A stretch of 64,000 nt of DNA from Phyto melanocephala (lineage: Eukaryota; Arthropoda; Insecta; Diptera; Rhinophoridae): NCBI GenBank assembly GCA_941918925.1, contig OW799236.1, forward strand, positions 64,318,685-64,382,684, given 5' to 3'. The notes under the pieces were generated by a model, which was not told where the DNA came from, did no database searches, and saw nothing but the letters and a program-made list of their open reading frames with translations. Of this stretch, positions 21,813 through 30,545 are shown one piece after another. Both the position numbers and the translations under genes were made by a program. The stretch's first letter is position 1. Every line of letters starts with the position of its first letter.

Positions 21813-21969
21813 GGTGAATCGTTCTGCAGAAAACTCTCAGTAAAAAATGTTATTCTCCGGAAAAAATTTTGTTCAGAACAAATGGGTGAATTCACCTTAA
21901 GTGTCCATTACTAGTTTAAGAGGAATATGAATATACACTCAAGAAATTTAATGTAAGTTAAAAAGTTTT

Positions 21970-22486
21970 ACCTACCGTTGCCACATGCAAGTGCAAGTGA
22001 AAAAAAACCAATACACTAACACTTTTTTACTAACACAACTACACTTTGACAACCTGCGACTCAGCTTGCGAAGAATTTTTTAAGCAAGTAAAATTTTTAC
22101 AGTTACGGCAAGTAAAGTGACAAGCCGAAAAACAGTGTTGTCTAACACTGAGTTTTCTGTTAACTCACTAATACATCATACAATTGTGGTAAATAATTCA
22201 GCTAATTTTCTTAATAAATATGTATATATGTATATGAAGAATATTAAGAAAAATTATAAATATTAATTTTAAATGTAAGTTTTAATATAAATATCAATTT
22301 TTAATAAAAAAAATTTTTAAAAAGTTATATGTCTAAAGGTAACGTTCAATAGTGGCTATTGACAACACTTAATTACCAATTGAAGCAGCGCCATTTGTTT
22401 TAAATTTGTTTGAAGTTTATTTGTTGACGACATTTTAAAAATGAACTTGCACTGTGCTGTGTAGCCACTCAAAAAATTTTTGTGTT
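21970..22486 (-). repeat. Long inverted repeat, right arm (uninterrupted)
   Basis: The reverse complement of 1-376 plus 6341-6474. It preserves the empty site of the Tourist-like MITE (GCCGTAACTG, near 22110). Its outer end lies only about 240 bp before the NUFIP start codon. On the minus strand an ATG at 22434 opens a short frame that ends near a possible GTAATT splice donor at about 22378. Confidence 0.85.
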
Positions 22487-22726
22487 TTTTTTGGCATTTC
22501 TCCTGATTTTCGTTAGTAATACGTATACACTACCTGCAAGTAAATACTTGCTTGTGGCAACGTAGGGTAACAGTTCGAGTTGGTTATCTTCTCCTATGTT
22601 AAATATTGTTAAATTGGCATCACTATTATTAAAGCCAAAACATTCACATTTGTGATTCACATATTCGACCATGCTGAAATGCAGCTTTATATAGTACAAA
22701 AGTGTTTTTAATATAAAGTATATAAA
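22487..22726 (+). promoter_or_regulatory. Upstream region of NUFIP
   Basis: The 240 bp between the inverted-repeat arm and the NUFIP ATG should hold its promoter and short 5' UTR. It includes a CAAGTAAATACTTG palindrome (22538-22551). No TATA box is obvious. The assignment rests on position only. Confidence 0.4.
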
Positions 22727-24262
22727 ATGGATAAGACATTTAAATTTTCATTGCCCTCTCCAAATTTTAGTAAAAATGCAAAAGATATATTTAAGCCAAA
22801 ACCACATTTTCTTACCCCTTCGGGTATGTCGCTATTACCGCGTGAGAAACAACCGCCACCAATGTATGGCAAACGTGGAGCAACCGTGCCATCCAAATAT
22901 TTAAAAGAACAAAAATTGACAGTTGATGTTACAACACTACCACCTCCTAAAAAACAATATTGTGAACCCTGTGATTTGGAATTACATTCGATAGAAGACT
23001 TGAAAAGGCATCGGGCCCAACATGAAAAGTGTCCAGTAGAGGATTGTCTTTACAAAGGTCATCCTGCGGTAATGGATAAACATATAATAGCCCTACATTC
23101 ATCAGGATTATTCGATAAATTTAAAAAACTTAGTACCCCTGGGGAGATAGCCGCGTGGCGCGAAGAAAGACGTAAAAAGTATCCAACACTAGCAAATGTT
23201 TTGCTAAAGCAAAAGGCTCAAGAGCAAAGACAGAAAAGAGGCGAACGTATAGTGGCTAATAAAAGTCGGTTTGGAAAATTAAACGATAGGAAAAGGGCTC
23301 ATTCTAATAGAAAAGAGAAGAAAAATAACTTAGAGGATAAAAAGGTTAAGGAAGAAAAAGCAGCTCCTAAAAATAAAAGAAATCGTAATAGAAATAAACG
23401 TAATCAAAAAGGTAAAATTCAAGACAATGCATTAAAAGATCAAAGTGAAGTTAAACAATGCAATAAAGAGGAGGAAGATGAAACTGAACTTATTCGTGCA
23501 GGTATTAAGATGTTTAGAGGAACTACGCAACTAAAAAACTACAAACACTTCAATGGTAAAAAGAAAGTTACGAGTAATGTATTATTTGCTCTAGTGGGTA
23601 TGTATGGATCAGATGACGATGAATCAGCAGGTAATGATGAAATTGAACATGAAGAAGATCAACAAAATAGTGATAAAAGTACTAAAGAAACAACTAGAGA
23701 AGAATGCGAACCTAAGAAAAATGTAGATACCGATAATGAAAATAATTTGGACTGGAACAGCCTTACATACCAAATAAAAGAAAAAAGTAGGGATAAAAAA
23801 TTAAAAGAAGTTTTTAAAGATATCGCTCAAAACTTCATTGATGCCGAGAAAAAAATGTCAACGCCAAATCAGCAAATAATAAATAAACTTTCGGCAGAAA
23901 ATATTGTTTTCGATAAGATAAAAGAAAACCAAATATTAAATTATAACGAAAACCCATCTGATGAAGCACCCGAAGAAACTCCCATACAACGCAGTTTACC
24001 TCACAATTCGGTAATAGAAAGTAATAATAATTCTTTGAACAAGGAGCCACCAACGAATCGTAGCAAACCAATGGAACAACCAAAAACGTCTAAACCAAAA
24101 TCAGTAAAAAAAAAATATGGTTTGGATTATCGTAAAGCTCGTTTGCGTAAACAAAATACTCTGTTGGAAAAACTACTTGATGGTGACATAAGACATGAGA
24201 GAAATGTTTTATTGCAGTGCGTACGATTATTATGCCAAAAAAACTTTTTTGGTATTAGATAA
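22727..24262 (+). CDS. Nufip: NUFIP homologue, snoRNP assembly factor
   Basis: NUFIP is a nuclear RNA-binding factor that, with the R2TP/HSP90 machinery, assembles box C/D snoRNPs and related L7Ae-type RNPs. This intronless frame codes for 511 residues. A C2H2 zinc finger spans about 79-98 (YCEPCDLEL, then HRAQH) with a second Cys/His cluster at 102-124. The NUFIP1 core (about 138-185: WREERRKKYPT, ending NKSRFGKL) is the part that contacts 15.5K/NHP2L1 in relatives. A long Lys/Glu-rich, disordered middle follows, and the conserved C-terminal helix (LLEKLLDGDIRHERNVLLQC, about 477-496) closes the protein. The ATG at 22727 is followed by a sensible N-terminus, and the frame has no lesion. Confidence is high on the family. 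Confidence 0.93.
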   Translation: MDKTFKFSLPSPNFSKNAKDIFKPKPHFLTPSGMSLLPREKQPPPMYGKRGATVPSKYLKEQKLTVDVTTLPPPKKQYCEPCDLELHSIEDLKRHRAQHEKCPVEDCLYKGHPAVMDKHIIALHSSGLFDKFKKLSTPGEIAAWREERRKKYPTLANVLLKQKAQEQRQKRGERIVANKSRFGKLNDRKRAHSNRKEKKNNLEDKKVKEEKAAPKNKRNRNRNKRNQKGKIQDNALKDQSEVKQCNKEEEDETELIRAGIKMFRGTTQLKNYKHFNGKKKVTSNVLFALVGMYGSDDDESAGNDEIEHEEDQQNSDKSTKETTREECEPKKNVDTDNENNLDWNSLTYQIKEKSRDKKLKEVFKDIAQNFIDAEKKMSTPNQQIINKLSAENIVFDKIKENQILNYNENPSDEAPEETPIQRSLPHNSVIESNNNSLNKEPPTNRSKPMEQPKTSKPKSVKKKYGLDYRKARLRKQNTLLEKLLDGDIRHERNVLLQCVRLLCQKNFFGIR

Positions 24263-24395
24263 AGAAACCAGGAGAAACCTGGTAAAAAAAATAGGTAAAA
24301 CTGGTGAAGCCTATTTTAGAAGCATTTTGTTTACAGTAAATTAGAAATAATTAGAAATAACACATATTTTGTACAATCATATAATGATCACAACT

Positions 24396-25119
24396 AGGGT
24401 TTGGGATTTCCCGGTCTTTTTATTTTCCCGGGTTTCCCGAAAATAATATTTTTTTTTTAAATAAATAATGTTTGTTAACTTTAACATCACGATTTTGTTA
24501 ATAATTCATTGTTTTAGTAGTAGTTTATTTTCCATTGGAGTCCTTATTATGTCAGCATTACATCTTCCAGAAATATAAACTTAACCCAAAGAATAAAAAT
24601 AATTATGGCCATGTAAACAGATATCTTTTTTGGGCAACACTACTCCACTCGTCTAATACAAGAGCAAGCCTCAAATTGTCGCAAATTTGACTCGATATTG
24701 TTTTCACCATCGTATTTTTAACGGGGTTGTAATATTTTATCACAAAGTTTTTAACATCAGTTTAATTTTGGTAATGTCATATTATTACTGAAAAAAAATT
24801 TGACGAATAAAATAACTTTGTGTAACTGTTCGAATAGATATTCCATCGACTGCTGCCAATTTTGAAACAATTTCTGGTAATGTTTGGGTGTATAAAAAAC
24901 TTTTAATTGTGAAATTATTTTTTTACTTGGTGCAGGTGTTGAAGAATTGTTTTCAAATTTTATTTTATGAACCAAAAGAAGGTGCCGTATGAGACCACTA
25001 GTACTACCGCCCTTGAACATTAACCTTTTCGGGAAAATATTACATTGTGCTGCGTTGTCTACTTTTTGAAAATAGTTCCAAACTTCAGACATTTTGCTTC
25101 TAAACAAAGAAAAATTCAA
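24396..25119 (-). mobile_element. Truncated hAT transposon
   Basis: The left edge, CTAGGGTTTGGGATTTCCCG (24395-24414), looks like a hAT terminal inverted repeat. The minus-strand frame 25119-24757 codes for a BED-type zinc finger. The DDE catalytic domain and the matching right end are missing, so this is an internally deleted or truncated copy. Confidence 0.65.
24757..25119 (-). pseudogene. hAT transposase N-terminus with BED finger
   Basis: A 120-residue minus-strand frame contains SEVWNYFQKVDNAAQCNI and GGSTSGLIRHLLLVHK, the pattern of a BED finger (aromatic pair, Cys, then His...His). One zinc ligand (the second Cys) reads F. The remainder (YQKLFQNWQQSMEYL) resembles the linker that precedes the hAT catalytic core. 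The frame then ends. BED fingers bind the transposon ends; here it is an orphan. Confidence 0.68.
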
Positions 25120-25593
25120 TCATAAATAAAAAAAATTATACTTACGAACTCTGTGACCACTTTTAAAAACAATTTGTACGTACGATTATATTTATAAAAA
25201 TGAACCAAGGAAACTACTGCTGGTTTTACGGTTGATATAAAATTCTCGGGCAATTTTTCCCTGACAATTTTTATTATTTAAAAAATCGATCATATACTCT
25301 ATTAATTAGTTTGTTAGTAATTGACCGATTGAACCAAGATTTGCTGTTAATGCTGCTAAAGGTACATACTTTATATGTATAAACGTAACAAATGTTTCAA
25401 GACGTTGTACAGGAGATGCAAAATCTGACCTTTAAAAAAAAGGCAACCGTGTTTTTTTACACGTATCTCATATAAACTTATTTTCAATAGCAAAATTCTC
25501 AAAAGCATATCTAATTTGGCTTAAAAAATCTGATTTCAACATACAGACGAACTGGCTAAATCAATTCCTCTATAAGGATCCAAAATATATGCA
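25120..25593. other. Spacer between hAT and Harbinger
   Basis: Non-coding and AT-rich. I see no gene, and no second hAT end. Confidence 0.4.
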
Positions 25594-27545
25594 CCCCAAT
25601 TCTAAATAACAATTCCCTGGGAATTATTTCCCTATTCCCTGTTCCCCTATTCTAAATAACTTCTCCCGGGGAAATTTGTTCCCTTTCCCTTTTCCCTTAT
25701 TCTAAATGAACTTCGAAATTGGGAAATTGTTCCCTGGGAAAAAAGTAGGTATTATGAAAGGTAATTAAAGGGAGAATGTAATAACAATTTTTGGGAAAAA
25801 ATCCGCCAACAAATTTAAAGGGAGTTGTGACAAAAATGTAAGTATTTAATATTTTTTTATACAAATTGTGATAAATAATGTATTTATTGTTACTTTTAGG
25901 ACAAAAACAACAAACAGGAAGCAGAATAATGAATTGTTTTTTAGTTTTAAAATAATTTTAATTTTTATTTATCTTTTTTTTAATTTTTGAAGTTTTTAAA
26001 TTTTTTAATAAAATGTTATATTTATTTAAAAAATGTATATACATAAATAAGAAGTGGCTTAATTACAGAAATTTATTACAGATTATTCGCAATATTTTTT
26101 CTAATATTTTTCTATTATATTTTCTAATATTTTGGGCAATGGATTAATATTGTGGTGAGTCTAAGGATACCACATTATTATCCTAAACGCTCTAACAATC
26201 TAAATTTTCTACATCGTGTACTGTAGTATTGTTATGTTATGCAAGGAACAGCAAAAATTTGTTATTTTAGCAGCTTTTTTTGGAGCGTAGTGAAGCTTTC
26301 TAGCACCAAGAATGCACCTCCATCAATTTTTAAAACACCATTAGTGCGTTCAACCACATTTCGACACTTAGAGTGAATTTCATTAAATTTAATTTCAACA
26401 GACGTCTTATAGATGTCCACAGAATATCTATAAGACGTTAAAAGTCACAGTTCAAGTGAATATCCTGCGTCTGCTAAAAAAAATGCAGTTTTAATTTATG
26501 AATTGTCTGTTATCATTCAAAACTTTACCAAGAAGCCAATAATTGCTGCCACCTCTAAGTTATTCTTGCTCAAGGTGAGTACGCCATTCGCCAGAATTCC
26601 AAATAAAGGAATCGTGACACGCTCCAGGATGTAAGGCATCAACGTACTGAATCCTCAGCTCATGATCACAGACCTGAAATTTTTTGATTAAAAATTAATT
26701 ATTGATAATTTAAAACAAAAGAAATACTTTACCAGCATTACATTCAAATTATAGTATTTCTTCGTATTGTAGTAAAGATGCTTGTTCTTAGGAGGAGAAA
26801 TAATGCGGTCATGCGATCCGTCAACACATCCTATAATGCTTAGAATACCATACTTTACATAAAAAGCTAACGCAATTTGCCGTTTTTGCACTTCAGTTCT
26901 ACAAAAACTTATCTATATTGGGCGTAAATGCTCCTCAAATATATTAATAACTTCTGCCAGAACTTTGCTAAGACTACACTGATCCACAGACACGCCGCAA
27001 TCTTTACCTATACCCGTTTGGTACCAACCTTCAGCAAAGAAGCGTAAAATCTCACTTAATTTCACGATTGGAGAAATTGCAAACGACTTACCTTTGGGCT
27101 GAACACGTCCAACAGATATTTGAACGCCGATTTATTTACTCCAAAAGTAAAATTTACTTACAAAATGTGCGGCAACTCAAGTGGGTTGCTGGCGTCACGT
27201 AGCATTCTCCTTTCTACCCTTTGCTTATTCTTGTCAGATTGATATGCTTCTGAGTTTTTTGCTTCAGCTATTATTATCAACGCTACACTAAACATTTTTA
27301 TTCACTTTTAACTATTTCTTTTTTATTATTTACGAGTATTCACTTTTTTCGCTTAATATTTCTAAAAATTATTAGCAAATATTTTGTCAAAACAAAACAG
27401 CAAAAGCAAACAGCTGACTTCGAAAATGTAAAATTCTCTCTCCCTTGTTATTCCCTTCCCCGACTGTTTAGAATAGGGGAATTTTATTCGCGGGAAAAAT
27501 GAATTCCCGGGGAATTCAATTCCCTGGGAATATTTAGAATTGGGG
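25594..27545 (-). mobile_element. PIF/Harbinger transposon, nearly complete but decayed
   Basis: The ends are inverted repeats beginning CCCCAATTCTAAATA (25594; complement ending at 27545), followed by TTCCC/GGGAA-rich subterminal repeats (25605-25740 and 27470-27535). The 1,952-bp interior holds a minus-strand Harbinger transposase gene with recognisable D, D and E blocks. I could not see a clean 3-bp target duplication. Confidence 0.8.
26290..27295 (-). pseudogene. PIF/Harbinger DDE transposase (HARBI1-like), decayed
   Basis: The ATG at 27295 opens exon one (MFSVALIIIAEA, then RRMLRDASNPLELP), ending near a GT donor at about 27161. From about 27110 the frame resumes with KLSEILRFFAEGWYQTGIG and SLSKVLAEV, the helical DNA-binding part. 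The catalytic core follows: GCVDGSH (first D, about 26825), VDALHPGACHDSF (second D, about 26635) and VVERTNGVLK (E, about 26355). Stops and frame changes, for example near 26920 and 26580, break the protein. A 13-bp stem inverted repeat at 26402-26438 (ACGTCTTATAGAT and complement) interrupts the stretch before the E block. Confidence 0.75.
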
Positions 27546-28354
27546 TGATGGTGTTTTCATAAATATGTACAATCTTGCATGTAATTAAAATTTTCTATAA
27601 AGGCAACCCTTAGATTTTTGACAATGTTTTCTGGTCCTAGTTAGGTAGGAAAGGGGGAATTAGGATCAAACTGTCACTAATATTCCACTCGTTCTGTTAA
27701 CCTAACAATTTTGCACAATTTTAAATTGAATTCACATATTTTGATTTTTCAGAACATAATTTAAGGTAAATCAAATATTTTTTTTTTAATTAATGTTAAG
27801 TTGTAAAGAAAAAATCTTTTTGTATGCATCGCATTTTTTGCTATTTAATTCTTTACTTTTTTTCATTTGAAATCAGTAAATAGCGCGATTTACATTACGC
27901 TAAATTATGAATTGTCAGGCCAGCCACATAGATAATGGTTGGGAATGATTTAAACCACTTCTTCAATAAAGAAGATACCTGTTTAAAAAAACTTATTAAA
28001 AAAAAGTATTTTTAAAACCAAAACACGTAGGTATTATTTTAATTTGTTTTAAAAAAATGTTTGTTCGGGATTATTATAGTTACCTAAAAACCTTTTATAG
28101 TTTCATCACAATTCAGCATCATTAAAAATAATGAATACAATATTGCAATTTGCTAACAAAGAAGTTTGACTCTGTAATTTGCTAATTAAAAGAACACTTT
28201 CTTTCAAATTTATTACAAGTTCTTGGGTATCCGCTGTATTGTTCAATCTGATCATGTTTCGGTTAAAAAAAGGTTACCTATAAAGTTTTAAAAAAATAAT
28301 ACAAACCATACTTTTAAAACTAGGGAAAAAGTCAGAACTAACATGTTTTTTTTT
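27546..28354. other. MED11 3' flank, no gene seen
   Basis: About 800 bp of AT-rich sequence. The part next to 28354 should be the MED11 3' UTR. I see no further gene or clear repeat. Confidence 0.45.
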
Positions 28355-28958
28355 CTAATTTCCTCCACTTTGTTGCATTGCAACATCTTGTGGTATAATA
28401 CTACCGGCCGTAATTGTATTTGATACCCCAGCCGTACCAGCATCTTGTTGATGTGATTGTTGTTGCTGAGTCATTTGTTGCTGCTGCTGTTGGGCTGCGG
28501 CTGCCGCCTGTTGAGCTGCATGTTGCTGTTGCCTTTGCTGTTGTTGTTGTCTAGCTGCATGTGTATACTTGGCTTTAGTTTCCTCTAGTTCTCTAACCCT
28601 TGATCTGACATGTGATATACGATGCCAGGCCATCTGTAGAACTTTAGCAGAAGCATATCCAGAGCCCTCATGGGGTTGACCCGTCGAAACTTGTGTTAGA
28701 TAATTAATCTGTTCGCTAAGTTTCATTTCTACGTTTGATAGTGATTTGGTGAACTGTTGAGTCTGTGTTTCAGCATTCTTTTGTGACGACTTTTCTTTGC
28801 TCAGTTCTTGTAAGGCTAGCCCTGAAAAGAGAAGCAATTTGTAGTGATACTGCTGCGGATTTTTATTTCTTATACTTCTACTTACCAGCACTTTGTAGAC
28901 ACAGTATGATCTCTTTTTCAATTTCATCTAAAACGTGAATTTTTTCCAAAGGATTCAT
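28355..28958 (-). CDS. MED11: Mediator complex subunit 11, two exons
   Basis: MED11 is a small head-module subunit of Mediator that pairs with MED22 and helps RNA polymerase II and TFIIH at promoters. Exons are 28958-28886 and 28821-28355, with a 64-bp GT-AG intron in phase 1, giving 179 residues. Exon one reads MNPLEKIHVLDEIEKEIILC, the conserved start helix. Exon two continues with KEKSSQKNAETQTQQF, KLSEQINYLTQVSTGQPHEG and YASAKVLQMAWHRI, which match fly MED11 closely. The last third is a Gln/Ala-rich tract (about residues 118-155) typical of insect copies. The ATG at 28958 is chosen because it completes the conserved N-terminus; the longer frame running through the intron is not real. Confidence 0.95.
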
Positions 28959-29247
28959 GGTTTTGTTTATTATTAAAACGACAGAGAAAATACTACCATA
29001 TAACCTATTGTTTACATTTGTTAAATGACATTTATGAAATAGCGAGCTGCCACACTATAATAATTCACTTAACTTCATGGATGTATAAGCCAACTGGAAT
29101 TAAAATATGGTAAAAAACAAGTTCAAAATAATATAAACACCCAAGAATTTTTTTTTCTTTTTAAATTGGAAATACTTGTACTTAAATAAAACAAAAGAGT
29201 TATTTCTTACGTGGATTTAAAACTTCATCACCCATATCATTATTTAT
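28959..29247. other. MED11 upstream region and start of a Jockey-like element
   Basis: The first part should hold the MED11 promoter (minus strand). The last part leads into the ORF1 ATG at 29248. The element's 5' edge was not located. Confidence 0.4.
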
Positions 29248-30545
29248 ATGGATTGCAGCGAGATTGATAAGGATACAACACTTGATCCATCGAACGACAA
29301 TAAAGTTGAACAACATAAGCCAAAAAGAAAACGTTCGCCATGTATTCCGGCTTTCCCCGGAATTTCTACAAATGGTAAAACTTCATTTGATCCTGAACGC
29401 AAAAATAGGTTTAGCTTATTGGCTGACCTGGAAATCGTTAGTAATGATGTAAATGTAAGCGTCCCAAAAAAACTGCGCTCTGATATACAACCAATTAGGA
29501 ACAATGAGAACGCAACAGCAACAACTACTTCAAAAAAATTTTGTCCGCCAATTTTTTTATATGATGTTAACATTCAACATTTGGTTAAACAATTGGAGGC
29601 CAAAGCACCAAAAATAAATTTTAAAATAAAAAATATAAACAAGAATAAAAGCAAGCTCTACCTCTCAGACGCATCAGTACATACTGAAATGATGTCATTA
29701 CTTAAGGATAAAAAAATAGACTCTTACTCATTCACTCCTAGAGAATTAAAGCAAATATCTCTGGTACTGCGTGGCCTGTATTATGGTTCAGATATTGAAG
29801 AGATAAAGTTATACTTGAATGAGGTGGTACCTAATGTAATCGCAAACGTCAGCAAATTTACAACGACATACTCAAAAAAAAAAATAACATTGATACAGGT
29901 CTTTTTTTAATTTCACTATTACCTGGTAAAAATCTAAGTGACATTGGACATATTAAAGTCATACTCACCCAATCTGTTATTTGGAAAAAACCAAAAAAAA
30001 AGGAGCAAGAAATCCAATGTAAAAGATGTCAACACTGGGGGCACATTGCCAAAAATTGTAACTCATCGTATAAATGTGTTAAATGCGATCAAAATCATTT
30101 ACCAAATGAATGCAATCGCATTCAAAACGAGGACTCGAATCCAAAATGTGTCAACTGTGGTGAAAAAAGGCATCCAGCCAATTGGCGCGGATGCTCATTT
30201 TACAAAAATTATGTAATTAAAAAAAAACAACGAATCCAAGATGCTCAAAATGTGAAGACATCAATAACAAATAACGTAAGCAAGTATATCTCACCCGAAG
30301 TTAATCCAGGTAAATCGTTTGCAAGCCTTTTCTATAATACAACAACTACCATAAACCCCCCAAAAAGATCAGCCATTGTAGAAAACTTTCTAAAGCTAGC
30401 AGAGTTTTTTATGGAACCAGAAGAGATTACACTAGAAGAAGAGCTAAATTATTTTTTAAATGAATATACAAATAAGTCAAAATCTGAAGCCAAAGCAGAA
30501 TGGATGCGGCTTCTAAAGAAGGTAAAGACTGTTTATGGGCCATAG
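29248..30545 (+). pseudogene. Jockey-like ORF1 (Gag) with three CCHC knuckles
   Basis: From the ATG at 29248 a basic region leads to PPIFLYDVNI and a domain of the type found before the zinc knuckles in Jockey Gag proteins (VLRGLYYGSDIEEIK near 29770). After frameshifts at A-runs near 29875 and 29990, three knuckles follow: CKRCQHWGHIAKNC, CVKCDQNHLPNEC and CVNCGEKRHPANWRGC (30019-30195). The C-terminal part ends at 30545, overlapping the ORF2 start by 11 nt. Confidence 0.75.

Larger units (their letters stand above)
19810..21897. mobile_element. Internally deleted PIF/Harbinger element with two nested inserts
   Basis: The ends are inverted repeats, AGCTGGATTCGCCCAT (19810) and the complement of AGGTGAATTCACCCAT (ending 21897). 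They are followed inward by related GTTCTGAACAAA motifs and flanked by TAA on both sides (19807-19809, 21898-21900). Inside lie a MADF-domain ORF on the plus strand and the start of a Harbinger transposase on the minus strand, joined in the middle with both C-terminal halves lost. A DINE-like element (19851-20591) and a MITE (21570-21812) have inserted into it. Confidence 0.75.

Noticed and set aside
1..22486. A Polinton/Maverick-type giant element with long terminal inverted repeats
   Set aside because: Size and repeat length fit, but the interior holds the La gene and decayed unrelated transposons, with no polymerase B, integrase, ATPase or capsid gene.
22469..22896. Minus-strand frames overlapping the NUFIP start
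   Set aside because: No conserved features; they are antisense to the NUFIP coding region and its leader.
23835..24083. Minus-strand 82-residue frame
   Set aside because: It is antisense to NUFIP.
28888..28927. MED11 starting inside the longer frame that runs through the intron
   Set aside because: GT and AG sites joining 28886 to 28821 restore the conserved N-terminus, so the intronic frame is not used.
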